Positions 14,056-23,221 of a stretch of DNA of 37,349 nt are shown piece by piece. The stretch lies in the NCBI GenBank assembly GCA_002716045.1, contig PAZC01000050.1, positions 1 through 37,349 on the forward strand, in the 5' to 3' direction. The translations under genes were made by a program, and so were the position numbers. The notes beneath the pieces are model-generated. The model searched no databases. It had not been told where the DNA came from and worked only from the letters and a program-made list of their open reading frames with translations. The DNA is from Opitutia bacterium. Its GTDB lineage: Bacteria; Verrucomicrobiota; Verrucomicrobiia; Opitutales; Seribacteraceae. The stretch's first letter is position 1. The number at the start of each line of letters is the position of its first letter.

Positions 14056-16535
14056 AGGCGACTTTGGTGACGCTTTCGTTGTTCTCTTGCCAACGGGGGC
14101 AATTTCGGCAATTCGGTGGCGTGCGAGTCGCCATCGGTTAGGGCTCGCGCCTGTTCTTGCAACGCTTCCCATCGGTTCCACTTCAGAGCAGGCGCATGGG
14201 CGATCAAGCTGAGTAGTGACCGCCATTCCAGCAAGGCTCGCTCCAGATCACCCGGACGTAGTTCATCGTCGAATAAATTTCTTTTGTCCTCGGGGTGAGC
14301 CAAGGCTTCGCGAATTGCCTCGGCGGCGCCATCTCCATATTCGGGAGGCACTCCTCTCACCAGGTAACCGCCGCAGGTGACGTCCCCGTAAATTTTCCGA
14401 CAGGTCACTCCGAGGCGACTACCTTGCCCTGCCAGTGCCGCGAAACGATGTCCCGCCCTGAGGTTCGCCAAGTCTTGGGCCAATTCTTCGATCAGGTAGG
14501 CTTCGTCCTCGAGGGCAGCTGCCACCGCCAAGCCTTCTCCCTGATGGAAGAAACTGAATATAATGCCCCTTCTGGTGGGGGAAGCTTCGCCGTCTACAAG
14601 ACCAAGTCCATGCCAAGTTTCCACGAGGGAATCGTCGCGAAACTGGTTGTCCTTGTCCGTTTTCACGAATGGCGAAACCCAGTCTTGCCGGCGTTTGCGC
14701 AACGGTGGATTCAACAGGGCTGCCCCCCGTTGGTCTGTCCAGCCATAAGCATGTGCTTCGCCGTAGTCGAGGCGGGCGCTCACCATGCCGCCCCTTTCGA
14801 TCAATTCCTTTAAGCGGCCACCGCAGCTTAGCTCCGGAAAGAGGGGACCAAATTGTTTTTCCAAGGCCTCCAGGGACCAATGTTTCTTGCTGTATCTGCG
14901 CAAAAGCTTGGGGTTGCTCGACTTGAAGTGGTCCCTCACTCGGCGGCGAAAGGATTTCAGCAGGGCGACCTTTCCCTCGCCTTCTTCCTGCGGGAAACGA
15001 GCCACCGGCAATTCACGCCCATAGGTGCGCCGTTTTCCTTTGCCACGCCTCCATAAACTGCCTGCCTTGACTGCTTCCAGCGATTGCGGGCAAGACAACG
15101 CCGACCGCCATTCGTCGCCGATCCTGAACAGGGCATCGGCCAAACGGACCTTCACGGGTCCTCTTCGCCGCTCCCAACGTTCTTCGGAATTGAGCATCTC
15201 GATTACTTCGTCACGTGATGAATCCCGTTCCTCATCCGAGTGATTGGCTTTTTGGGCGGGCTGCCGCCTTTGCTTTTGCATGAATGCCTTGAAGCCAAAA
15301 GAAATCGATTCCTCGCGAAAAAGGCGTTCGGCCAATCTGCGGGCGGCTTCGATCGGCGACTTTTCATTCTCTGCGGCCAGTCTCATGAATTGAAGCAGGG
15401 AGCTCCAGTCCACTCGGTTTGAGGGATGTAACTTAAGTGGGCGGGCCTCGCTCAATCTTGGTTTGCGTGGAGCCACGATGGCATAACCTCGGGCATCCAG
15501 TCCACGCCGTCCGGCTCGCCCGAACATTTGCAGCAATTCGTCGGGACCCAAGAGAAATCGCTCGTCTCCCACCCGATATTCCCGGTCGGTCACGATGACC
15601 GAGCGCATGGAGAAATTTACCCCGGCGCCTAACCCAGTGGTCGAGACTATGGTGCGCAACTGTCCCGCCTTGGCCAATGGTTCGATCAATCCAGCCCGTT
15701 GCTTGTAGTCGAGGCCGCTGTGGTGCGGGGCGATTCTTCGCTTGAGCAAGCCGGACAAATGTTTTCCCGCCAGCTTCTTTTGTTCCGGAGTGAGTGACAG
15801 TGGTTCGTCTTCGGGTAATTCGTAGGCGAGTTTCCGGGCGATGTCCTCAGCCATCAAACGTTTCGGGGCGAAGATCAGAATGGGCCCCATGTTCGCTCGA
15901 AGCGCTCGCTCAACGATCCTCGTCCAATGGCTTCTTCCTGAACCGGAAGAGCAGGGGGGCAGGGCCTCTGCGAAGATTTCCTCGAGCGGAACAGGACGTT
16001 TCCCTTCACTGACCAATTCCGCCTTCCTTTGATTTCCTGTCAACCAATCGGCTACCTTTTCCGGATTGGCCACGCTTCCGCTCATCAGCAGCAATTGGGT
16101 CTTCGCTGGAGCCATTGCCAGCACCACTTCATAATTCACTCCGCGTTGGAGATGGCCGAGCATCTGGTATTCGTCGATCACCAGTAGATCGGGGCCTTCC
16201 CCTTTCAAGATCGCTGCCCGCTGCGTTTCCAAAGTTGCTACTATGACCTTGGCCTCGGGACGAAAACGAAGGTCTCCCGTGCATACCCCGACGTCCCAAC
16301 CTTTTTCCATCCATTCCCGTGCCTTGTCGTTGGCAAGGGCTCGCGTGGGCACTGTATAGATCGCTCGCCCCCGCCATCCCGAATCAATGATCATCTCAAA
16401 TACATAGGTCTTGCCTGCGCCCGTTGGCGCATGCAGGACGACGTCACGTCCATCTCGCAGGTGCCGAAGAGCTTGCTGTTGCCATAGGTCGGGCACCAGC
16501 ATTCTTTGATCGAGAACTTTTCCTTCCTCTTGCAT
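14040..16535 (-). CDS. Ski2-like DEAD/DExH-box helicase
   Basis: An 831-residue superfamily 2 helicase. Motifs are: I HAPTGAGKT (35-43), Ia VPTRALAND, II DEYQ (121-124), III MSGSVANP (151-158), IV IFAPKR, V TTGLGAGVNFSM (299-310) and VI QMFGRAGRRG (336-345). This matches Ski2-type RNA/DNA helicases. Motif II has Tyr-Gln where DEAH/DEVH is usual, and motif III has SGS where SAT is usual. The C-terminal 450 residues are basic in the middle (KGKRRTYGREL) and have no recognised name. The start at 16535 is the first family-like Met; the frame stays open upstream across the divergent folA gene without family similarity. DNA repair or RNA turnover are both possible. Confidence 0.85.
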   Translation of the reverse strand: MQEEGKVLDQRMLVPDLWQQQALRHLRDGRDVVLHAPTGAGKTYVFEMIIDSGWRGRAIYTVPTRALANDKAREWMEKGWDVGVCTGDLRFRPEAKVIVATLETQRAAILKGEGPDLLVIDEYQMLGHLQRGVNYEVVLAMAPAKTQLLLMSGSVANPEKVADWLTGNQRKAELVSEGKRPVPLEEIFAEALPPCSSGSGRSHWTRIVERALRANMGPILIFAPKRLMAEDIARKLAYELPEDEPLSLTPEQKKLAGKHLSGLLKRRIAPHHSGLDYKQRAGLIEPLAKAGQLRTIVSTTGLGAGVNFSMRSVIVTDREYRVGDERFLLGPDELLQMFGRAGRRGLDARGYAIVAPRKPRLSEARPLKLHPSNRVDWSSLLQFMRLAAENEKSPIEAARRLAERLFREESISFGFKAFMQKQRRQPAQKANHSDEERDSSRDEVIEMLNSEERWERRRGPVKVRLADALFRIGDEWRSALSCPQSLEAVKAGSLWRRGKGKRRTYGRELPVARFPQEEGEGKVALLKSFRRRVRDHFKSSNPKLLRRYSKKHWSLEALEKQFGPLFPELSCGGRLKELIERGGMVSARLDYGEAHAYGWTDQRGAALLNPPLRKRRQDWVSPFVKTDKDNQFRDDSLVETWHGLGLVDGEASPTRRGIIFSFFHQGEGLAVAAALEDEAYLIEELAQDLANLRAGHRFAALAGQGSRLGVTCRKIYGDVTCGGYLVRGVPPEYGDGAAEAIREALAHPEDKRNLFDDELRPGDLERALLEWRSLLSLIAHAPALKWNRWEALQEQARALTDGDSHATELPKLPPLAREQRKRHQSRLQRGR

Positions 16536-16611
16536 TAGCTGATTCTTACCCAAAGATAGACTGAAAATTGAAAATGCAAACCCTTCCTGCTTTAACTTCC
16601 ATCCGCTCCCG

Positions 16612-17085
16612 ATGATAAAGATCATAGTTGCCTGTTCCCGTAACAGGGTGATTGGAAAAGATGGTCGGCTGCCTTGGGTCATTCGCGAGGACTGGGAGTA
16701 CTTCCTCGAGCAAACCAGGCAAGGTACCTTGATCATGGGGCGCAGGTGCCATCGCGAAATGGGCAAACACCTGAAGGAACGCAGGGTGATTGCCCTTAGT
16801 CGGGATCCGAATCTCTGCTTTGCCGATGCCCGAAAGGCAGGCTCTCTGAAGGAAGCCTTGCAAATGGCTCGCGCGGATGACGGTGACGTCTGGATTTGTG
16901 GCGGACAGACCATCTACGAGGAGGCCATGCCTTTGGCTGAGCAATTGTATCTCACGCTGATCGACGCCGATTTTGAGGGGGATGTGTTCTTTCCCCCATG
17001 GGAAAAGCATTTTCCTCGCGAACTTTCGCGCCGGGAAATCGTGGCCAATGGCATACCCGTGTCTTTTTATCTGCTCTCTCGCTAA
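16612..17085 (+). CDS. folA: Dihydrofolate reductase
   Basis: NADPH-dependent reduction of dihydrofolate to tetrahydrofolate; the trimethoprim target. The 157-residue protein matches E. coli closely in layout: VACSRNRVIGKDGRLPW with catalytic D27, IMGRRCHREMGKHL, VIALSRDP, VWICGGQTIYEEA with the GG cofactor turn, and FEGDVFFP near the end. It is divergent from the helicase gene with 76 bases between them. It lies some 6 kb from the seven-gene folate cluster. Confidence 0.95.
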   Translation: MIKIIVACSRNRVIGKDGRLPWVIREDWEYFLEQTRQGTLIMGRRCHREMGKHLKERRVIALSRDPNLCFADARKAGSLKEALQMARADDGDVWICGGQTIYEEAMPLAEQLYLTLIDADFEGDVFFPPWEKHFPRELSRREIVANGIPVSFYLLSR

Positions 17086-17173
17086 GAATCCTGAGCTTTT
17101 TCATTGCTCAAGGCTATGACATTGAATGAGATTTGCGTTTTTCGCGGGAAACGCTTTAATAGCTCGTTTTCTC

Positions 17174-17779
17174 ATGATACCGGCGGAGTTATATTCAACC
17201 AGAGACCAGTTGTTGCCTCGTTCCTCCAAGGAGGAGCGTTTGAAGCAGCGGGCAAAGGTCTTTTGGCTCTATGGATTGTCCGGTTCTGGCAAAACCACCA
17301 TGGCCGCAGCCTTCGAGCGTCGCCTGCATGAGGAGGGCCTTTTCGGCGTTGTCCTCGACGGTGATAACGTGCGCAGTGGCTTGAACAAGGATTTGGGCTT
17401 TAGCGACGAGGATCGCTCCGAAAATATTCGACGCATTGCCGAAGCTGCCAAGTTGTTTGTTTCCAATGGCATAGTGACCATAGTGTCCTTCATTACCCCG
17501 CGTGACCGTTTTCGACGCATGGCCCGCGAAATAGTGGGTGAGGAGGACTTTTTGGAAATTTACGTGAAAGCTTCCTACGAAACCTGCCAGACTCGTGACG
17601 TAAAGGGGCTCTATGCCAAGGCCAGCGCCGGAGAAATCCGGGATTTCACTGGACATCAATCTGCTTTCAAGCCACCCGAGAATCCTTGGTTGGTTTTGGA
17701 TACCGAGCTATCCGGTCCGGAAGATACCTTGGAGCTACTTTGGTCGAAGGCTGAGTCTCTTCTTCGTCCAGTCTCCTGA
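17174..17779 (+). CDS. cysC: Adenylylsulfate (APS) kinase
   Basis: Phosphorylates APS to PAPS. Walker A is GLSGSGKT (34-41), then LDGDNVRSGLNKDLGFS (61-77), RSENIRRIAE, SFITPRDRFR, and YVKASYETCQTRDVKGLYAKA, all typical of the family. Length from the ATG at 17174 is 201 residues. An ATG at 17126 would add 16 residues, and neither start has a strong ribosome binding site, so the N-terminus is uncertain. The GCGTTT/AAACGC inverted repeat at 17135-17154 would then lie in the leader. cysD follows after 16 bases. Confidence 0.92.
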   Translation: MIPAELYSTRDQLLPRSSKEERLKQRAKVFWLYGLSGSGKTTMAAAFERRLHEEGLFGVVLDGDNVRSGLNKDLGFSDEDRSENIRRIAEAAKLFVSNGIVTIVSFITPRDRFRRMAREIVGEEDFLEIYVKASYETCQTRDVKGLYAKASAGEIRDFTGHQSAFKPPENPWLVLDTELSGPEDTLELLWSKAESLLRPVS

Positions 17780-17795
17780 TCGCGGAGCTTCTCCC

Positions 17796-18701
17796 ATGCA
17801 AACCTACAATCTCACGCATCTCAAGCAATTGGAGTCTGAAGCGATTTTCGTGATGCGTGAGACGGCCGCCCAATTCGAGCGTCCAGCCCTGCTTTTTTCC
17901 GGAGGAAAGGATTCCATTGTCATGGCGCATCTTGCGGTGAAGGCTTTTTCTCCGGCCAAGATGCCTTTTCCCTTGGTCCACGTTGACACCGGGCACAATT
18001 TTCCTGAAACGTTGGAGTATCGCGACCAGTTCGTCGAGAAACTGGGGGCTCGTTTGGTCGTTGGGTCAGTCCAGGATTCAATCGACAGAGGCACGGTCCA
18101 AGAGGAAACTGGTCCGGTCGCCAGTCGCAATGCCCTGCAGTCGGTCACTCTGCTTGAAACCATCGAGGAACATCAATTTGACGCATGTTTGGGAGGAGGT
18201 CGTAGAGACGAGGAGAAAGCCCGGGCCAAGGAGCGCTTCTTTTCCCACCGCGACGCCTTCGGCCAATGGGATCCTAAGAATCAACGACCGGAATTGTGGA
18301 ACCTCTTTAACGGACGTATGGCGATGGGTGAGAACTTTCGGGTTTTCCCATTGAGCAACTGGACTGAAATGGATGTTTGGCAATATGCCCAAGCAGAAGG
18401 AATCTCCCTTCCAGGACTCTATTTTGGCCACCAACGCGAAGTATTCGAGAGAAATGGTTCCTTGTTGGCATTGTCCGATTGCGTCGAGCTTCAGGAAAAT
18501 GAGACCGCATCCCTCGAGACCGTAAGGTTTCGCACAATCGGAGACGTCACCTGCACCGGAGCCGTCCGTTCCGACGCAGCTACCTTGGACGAGATAATTG
18601 CTGAAGTATCCGCTTCCAGGATCACCGAACGTGGCAGTCGAGCCGATGACCGGCGTTCCGATGCGGCCATGGAAGATCGCAAGAAACAAGGCTATTTCTA
18701 A
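17796..18701 (+). CDS. cysD: Sulfate adenylyltransferase subunit 2
   Basis: Catalytic subunit of ATP sulfurylase, making APS from sulfate and ATP. The PP-loop is SGGKDS (35-40), followed by HVDTGHNFPE (62-71), GGGRRDEEKARAKER, and LSNWTEMDVWQY; the end is KKQGYF as in other CysD proteins. Start ATG at 17796 with GGAG at -9; 301 residues is the normal length. It works as a heterodimer with CysN, which starts 5 bases downstream. Confidence 0.96.
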   Translation: MQTYNLTHLKQLESEAIFVMRETAAQFERPALLFSGGKDSIVMAHLAVKAFSPAKMPFPLVHVDTGHNFPETLEYRDQFVEKLGARLVVGSVQDSIDRGTVQEETGPVASRNALQSVTLLETIEEHQFDACLGGGRRDEEKARAKERFFSHRDAFGQWDPKNQRPELWNLFNGRMAMGENFRVFPLSNWTEMDVWQYAQAEGISLPGLYFGHQREVFERNGSLLALSDCVELQENETASLETVRFRTIGDVTCTGAVRSDAATLDEIIAEVSASRITERGSRADDRRSDAAMEDRKKQGYF

Positions 18702-18706
18702 GTTTC

Positions 18707-19981
18707 ATGAGCGAGCAAGGCAGTTACTTGGACATGGATTTGATGCGGTTTACTACCGCGGGAAGCGTGGACGATGGCAAAAGTACCCTGATCGGGCGCT
18801 TGTTTCATGATACCAAGAGTATCTTCGAGGATCAACTTGAGGCCATCGAGCGAAGCAGTCAGCAACGCGGCGACGAAAACGTCAACTTGGCCCTATTGAC
18901 CGATGGCCTGCGGGCCGAGCGTGAACAAGGCATTACCATTGACGTGGCTTACCGCTATTTTGCCACGCCGCGGCGGAAGTTCATCATCGCTGACACTCCG
19001 GGTCACGTGCAGTACACCCGCAACATGGTAACTGGGGCATCGACCGCTAACTTGGCCCTTATCTTGGTGGATGCGCGCAAGGGCGTAATCGAGCAAACTT
19101 GCCGACATGCTTTCATCGCCGACCTTCTTGGAATCAAGCATGTCGCCCTTTGCGTCAACAAGATGGATCTCGTGGACTATGAGCAGGAGGCGTTCGAGAA
19201 AGTGCGTCGGGATTTCGGAGACTTCGCTTCTCGTCTGGAAAACGTGACGGATTTGACTTTCTTTCCCATTAGCGCGTTGAAAGGGGACAACGTGGTCGAT
19301 AAATCGGCCCAAACGCCATGGTACGAAGGGCCCACTTTGCTGTACCATCTGGAAACCGTTTACGTGGGGTCCGATGCAAACCATGTCGACGCGCGGTTTC
19401 CAGTCCAATGGGTCGTGCGCCCGCATTCAGACGAGCATCATGACTACCGTGGTTATGCAGGTCGAGTTGCCGGAGGTGTTTTCAAGCCCGGTGACGAGGT
19501 TGTTGTTCTGCCTTCTGGCTTTGGTTCCAAGGTGAAGAGCATTCACCTGGGCAAGGAAGAACTGAACGAAGCGTATTACCCATTGTCCGTTGCAATTACC
19601 TTGGAAGACGACGTCGACGTGAGTCGTGGTGACATGATCGTGAAGCCCAATAACCAACCGAAGACTTCGCAGGAGCTCGATGCCATGATCTGTTGGTTCT
19701 CCGAGAGCAAAACCTTGAAGCAAGGAAGTAAGTATCTTTTACGCCAAACGACCAAGGAAGCTCAAGCTATTGTCACGGACGTACGCTACAAGGTGGACGT
19801 GAACACCCTCCACCGGATAGATAACGACTCCGAATTTACCATGAATGACGTCGGGCGCGTTGCCTTGCGCGTCTCCAAACCAATTTTTCACGACACTTAT
19901 CGTCGCAATCGTAACACGGGCAGCTTCGTTCTCGTCGATCCCTTTACCAATGAGACCCTTGCGGCTGGCATGTTGCGCTGA
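18707..19981 (+). CDS. cysN: Sulfate adenylyltransferase subunit 1 (GTPase)
   Basis: Regulatory GTPase subunit of ATP sulfurylase, related to EF-Tu. G-box motifs are G1 GSVDDGKST (19-27), EREQGITIDVAYRYF (switch I), G3 DTPGH (96-100) and G4 NKMD (151-154). Two beta-barrel domains follow to residue 424. There is no fused CysC domain, which agrees with the separate cysC upstream. Together cysC, cysD and cysN supply PAPS for reduction or for sulfotransferases; no sulfite-forming or sulfotransferase gene lies in the window. Confidence 0.96.
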   Translation: MSEQGSYLDMDLMRFTTAGSVDDGKSTLIGRLFHDTKSIFEDQLEAIERSSQQRGDENVNLALLTDGLRAEREQGITIDVAYRYFATPRRKFIIADTPGHVQYTRNMVTGASTANLALILVDARKGVIEQTCRHAFIADLLGIKHVALCVNKMDLVDYEQEAFEKVRRDFGDFASRLENVTDLTFFPISALKGDNVVDKSAQTPWYEGPTLLYHLETVYVGSDANHVDARFPVQWVVRPHSDEHHDYRGYAGRVAGGVFKPGDEVVVLPSGFGSKVKSIHLGKEELNEAYYPLSVAITLEDDVDVSRGDMIVKPNNQPKTSQELDAMICWFSESKTLKQGSKYLLRQTTKEAQAIVTDVRYKVDVNTLHRIDNDSEFTMNDVGRVALRVSKPIFHDTYRRNRNTGSFVLVDPFTNETLAAGMLR

Positions 19982-20021
19982 AACTGTTTCAGGGAAGTCC
20001 TTTTAAGCCAATTAAACCTTG

Positions 20022-21152
20022 ATGCGTGGCATGCATTTCCCCGACGAACTTCCCGACAAACTTCTTCAGCTCGGCCTTGCGTTGATTGATCAGGAGGCGG
20101 CCCGGATAATCATTCCTGCGCTCGGTGAGGGTGGCGGTCATTGGTTTGGTGGCGGTAATTTACAGGAAGAAGCCAGCGGGGAAATATTGCTTTGTGGCCG
20201 CTACCGAAATCCCGGTGATTCACGTACCGGCATCGACTTGGGGGACCGAGGGCTGGAATTTGCCATTTTTCGAGGCCAAGGCTTGGGTGCCTCCTTTGAG
20301 AAAATTCAAGCTTTCACAAAGGAAGACCTTTCCTTCGAGGACGAACCTGTGGTGTCGATCGAGGGAGGTTGTCTTCTGCCTGGAACCGAGGGCCAAGGTT
20401 GGGAACTATTTGTTTCCACTGAAAAAAAGATCACCTATCCCAAGCCTCTGCTATCTTTCCAAAAGCTTGGTACCGGTGTTTGGTCAATCGATCGTCTTTC
20501 TTGCGAGGAGGCCGACCCGGCCTCTCTGAAAGCCGCCACGCTTTCCCCTGTGCTTTCTTCCAGTGAGGGCGGTACCCTGCACCTCAAGGATCCTGTGGTG
20601 TTTCATTCCGCCGAAGGCGCGACTCAACTTCTTTTTTGTTCTCACCCCTTCAGTTGGGCCAGTTCCAACACCGGATTGGCCACGCGTTCACCGAGAGGGG
20701 GCTCGTTTGTAATTCAAACCAGCAACGTCTTGTCTCGTGGTTCAAGTTGGGACGTTGCCTGCGTGCGCGTAACCGAAAGGCTGGCTTTGCCCAAGGTTGG
20801 CGCATTGGCTGATTTGCCATCAGTCTCACTCTACTTCTATGATGGAGCGGAATGTCTTCGCCCGCTTGAGGAAAACCCCAATGCCTCCACCCGGCCACGC
20901 GGTTATTCTTGCGAGGAACTCGGGGGGCTCGCTTGGGGTTTTGACGACGAATTCCCGAAAATTCGCCGAATCTCCACTGACTTCCCGTGCTTTCTTTCTC
21001 CCCACGCAAGCGGATGCAGTCGCTACGCGTCCGCTATCTTTCTCCAAGATGGCAGCTTGATCGCGGCTTGGCAGCAAGCCTCTCCTGATGGAGCTCAACC
21101 CTTGGTCGGGAACTCTCTGTCAGCAATGGAAGTCGCTCGCATTCTCAGCTAA
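20022..21152 (+). CDS. Unrecognised protein, possible beta-propeller of glycosidase/sialidase type
   Basis: A 376-residue protein without a signal peptide or membrane segment. The pattern is short beta strands with repeated Asp/Gly turns, including GGGHWFGGGNLQEE, ILLCGRYRNPGDSRTG, LHLKDPVVFHS, LLFCSHPFSW and SAIFLQDGSLIAAWQQ. This spacing is what is seen in five-bladed propellers of glycoside hydrolases (GH32/43/130-like) and sialidases, but I cannot assign a family or catalytic residues with certainty. It lies 40 bases after cysN on the same strand and could be co-transcribed. The ATG at 20022 is chosen over TTG at 20019; another ATG lies at 20031, and none has a clear ribosome binding site. 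Confidence 0.55.
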   Translation: MRGMHFPDELPDKLLQLGLALIDQEAARIIIPALGEGGGHWFGGGNLQEEASGEILLCGRYRNPGDSRTGIDLGDRGLEFAIFRGQGLGASFEKIQAFTKEDLSFEDEPVVSIEGGCLLPGTEGQGWELFVSTEKKITYPKPLLSFQKLGTGVWSIDRLSCEEADPASLKAATLSPVLSSSEGGTLHLKDPVVFHSAEGATQLLFCSHPFSWASSNTGLATRSPRGGSFVIQTSNVLSRGSSWDVACVRVTERLALPKVGALADLPSVSLYFYDGAECLRPLEENPNASTRPRGYSCEELGGLAWGFDDEFPKIRRISTDFPCFLSPHASGCSRYASAIFLQDGSLIAAWQQASPDGAQPLVGNSLSAMEVARILS

Positions 21153-21160
21153 GCCACAAT

Positions 21161-23221
21161 CTATTTCACGGTCTCGAGAAACGAGGCAAAGCCACGACTT
21201 ACGGCGGGAGCGGCTTGCGAAAAGGCGGCTTTTGCCTTGGGATCACTCAAGTCAATGCCTTGCTTGGCAAGTAATTCTGCGGCTTGCGCGGAAACCGATT
21301 GGTCAAAAGAGCTTAGCTTTTTCAGGATTGTCTCCAGGTTCTCCTTCTCCCTTGTGATCCTTTCTGCATAGGCTCGAGGCGAAGTGTGTTTGCCATCGCC
21401 GTCGGAATCGATCCAAACGGGATTCGTGGCCCCAATTACTCTAGGGGCATATTCCTTGTTCTTGTGTTGATAGGGCCGGGGTATTTCCCAGTAGGGTTTG
21501 GTTACGCCAGGTCCGGTTGCCATGGCCACGAGATATAGGTCGTGGCCAGGCCGTGGCATGACCCGACGAGCCAATGCCTTGCGAACCTTGTTCGGGGAGG
21601 GATCCAATTTCTTTTCCCAAATGGGGATGCCATTGGCATAGAGCGTCAACTGGTCGGCATCCGCCCAGCGGGGCCCGAGTACCTCGATTTCAACAGTAAT
21701 TTCCGTAGGTAACTTGGTTGCCAAGTCTCCGACTTCGAAGCGGTCGTTCACTTTGATTGTCGTAAGCAAACCCATGCTAACGAGGGCGCGGCCTTCACGC
21801 AGGGAGCGGCAGGCAGCGGCGACGTCCAAGGCTGCGGGGTTGTTGTCAGGACAACGGAGGTAGGTGCGACCTTGGCCGAGGATGTAGCGATTCACGTCAT
21901 GGGTGTCACTGGAGCCGGCGGCAGTGATGCGCAGGCCCGAATTCAGCAGGGCGAACCAGTCACGGAAAGGTCCCAAGTGATCGGTTTGGAGAGCAGCTGA
22001 GGTGATCACCTCGATTGCGTCCATGGCGAACCCTCCCTCGCGTTTGCTGCTTCCGGTTACGGGATTGAAATGAGCGGGATCGGTCGGTGAGAAGTTGGAA
22101 TGAACGTTGCGGGGATGGTTCAATAAAATGATTTCAACCCCTGGCGTGGAACGCATGGAGCGAAAGAGTTCGGGCCAGCTTTCCGCCTTGTGATTAGGTG
22201 TGGCAGCTCCTTTTTCGATGGGGAAAACGTTGAAGTGGCCCACCTTGGTAGTGACTTCATTTCCGATCACCGGGGTGAAGAAAGCGGTGGCTTTGGCGGA
22301 CCGTTGGAAAGGTTGGTAGTCGGCATGGTGATTGTGGTCGGTTGCCACCGGCAGTTCCACGCCTTCTCCTGCTATGGTGGGTATGCGCTCCTCGATCGTG
22401 CTGTCGCCGTGTCCGCTATAAGTGCGCACGTGAATGTGAGGGTCACAACTAATCCAGCCCTTGGTTGGCACTTCACGCTCTATCGAGAGGTTGACCGGTT
22501 TGGTTTCTCCTTTTTTGACAGAAACCCTTTGGAAGGCGACTCCATACTCGAAGCCCCGAGAGGCATAGACAACGTATTCGCCGGGAAGTACGCCTGCCTC
22601 GACGGTGCCATCCAGGGAATAAACCACACCGGGTCGAACAGCCACGCGAAGCGATGGTTTTACCTGAAGGGGCATCAGGTAATCTTTCAGGTCCGTTATG
22701 GTTATGCGGCAGGGCAGGGGCTTGTTTCCGTTCCCGTCGGTCACGCGAACCTTGAGGAAACTGCGTGAAAGAGCTGTCGACGCAGAGGATGTTTCGATGA
22801 ATGCCTCCCCAACGAAAATATTGTCAATGGCAGACACTGGCGCCGCTAAGTTCAGCTTGTTTTCACCATCTCGCAAGGTTCCGGGAGGCACCTTCAGCGT
22901 ATGCAGCACCTTGGACTCGAATCGTTCCAAGTCACCAATCTTCTTCCCATTGATTGAGAGCCTCCAGGCTGCCTTTACGTCGTCTTGTCGGATGAAAAGC
23001 GTGGCTTCCTCGGAATACCGCTTGGCCTCGAAATCCAGTGACAGGTTTCGCCCATCAGGATTCAGTTTTGCGAATTCATTCCATTCGGGCACTCCTTTGG
23101 TGCCGAGGTGAAAGGTTTTGTCGGTAACCTCAAAAGTTTCCGCCTCCAGCGACTGAAGCGCGAGGGATAGCAGAAAAATGGAACCTGTGACTTTGTGCAC
23201 GGACCAAAGCCTTACTCCCAA
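21161..23221 (-). CDS. Exported CehA/McbA-family PHP-domain metallohydrolase
   Basis: A 686-residue exported protein. A signal peptide ends near residue 27 (ALQSLEAE). A galactose-binding-like beta domain follows (30-145), then a carboxypeptidase-regulatory-like Ig domain (155-250) and a PHP metal domain from about 257: D260-P-H262-I-H264, ATDHNHH (293-299), GNEVTTKVGHFNVFP, LLNHPR and SSDTHD. CehA/McbA-type proteins belong to the PHP superfamily and include carbaryl hydrolase; most members are uncharacterised. DSDGDGKHTSPRAYAE lies near the C-terminus. The start overlaps the stop of the DUF481 gene by 10 bases, so the pair is coupled. Confidence 0.85.
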   Translation of the reverse strand: MGVRLWSVHKVTGSIFLLSLALQSLEAETFEVTDKTFHLGTKGVPEWNEFAKLNPDGRNLSLDFEAKRYSEEATLFIRQDDVKAAWRLSINGKKIGDLERFESKVLHTLKVPPGTLRDGENKLNLAAPVSAIDNIFVGEAFIETSSASTALSRSFLKVRVTDGNGNKPLPCRITITDLKDYLMPLQVKPSLRVAVRPGVVYSLDGTVEAGVLPGEYVVYASRGFEYGVAFQRVSVKKGETKPVNLSIEREVPTKGWISCDPHIHVRTYSGHGDSTIEERIPTIAGEGVELPVATDHNHHADYQPFQRSAKATAFFTPVIGNEVTTKVGHFNVFPIEKGAATPNHKAESWPELFRSMRSTPGVEIILLNHPRNVHSNFSPTDPAHFNPVTGSSKREGGFAMDAIEVITSAALQTDHLGPFRDWFALLNSGLRITAAGSSDTHDVNRYILGQGRTYLRCPDNNPAALDVAAACRSLREGRALVSMGLLTTIKVNDRFEVGDLATKLPTEITVEIEVLGPRWADADQLTLYANGIPIWEKKLDPSPNKVRKALARRVMPRPGHDLYLVAMATGPGVTKPYWEIPRPYQHKNKEYAPRVIGATNPVWIDSDGDGKHTSPRAYAERITREKENLETILKKLSSFDQSVSAQAAELLAKQGIDLSDPKAKAAFSQAAPAVSRGFASFLETVK

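Noticed and set aside
13690-16535. Exonuclease plus helicase as a defence or repair module
   Set aside because: The DEDDy exonuclease and helicase are convergent, separated by a small exported protein gene, and the exonuclease is coupled to map; there is no sign of a joint operon or of mobile-element context.
14040-16913. Longer helicase reading frame starting at 16913
   Set aside because: The extra 126 residues lie antisense across folA and have no helicase-like sequence; the start at 16535 gives a normal N-terminus.
17135-17154. GCGTTT/AAACGC inverted repeat as a terminator for folA
   Set aside because: The stem is only 6 pairs with an 8-base loop and is followed by TTTAAT rather than a T-run; kept only as a possible leader structure for cysC.
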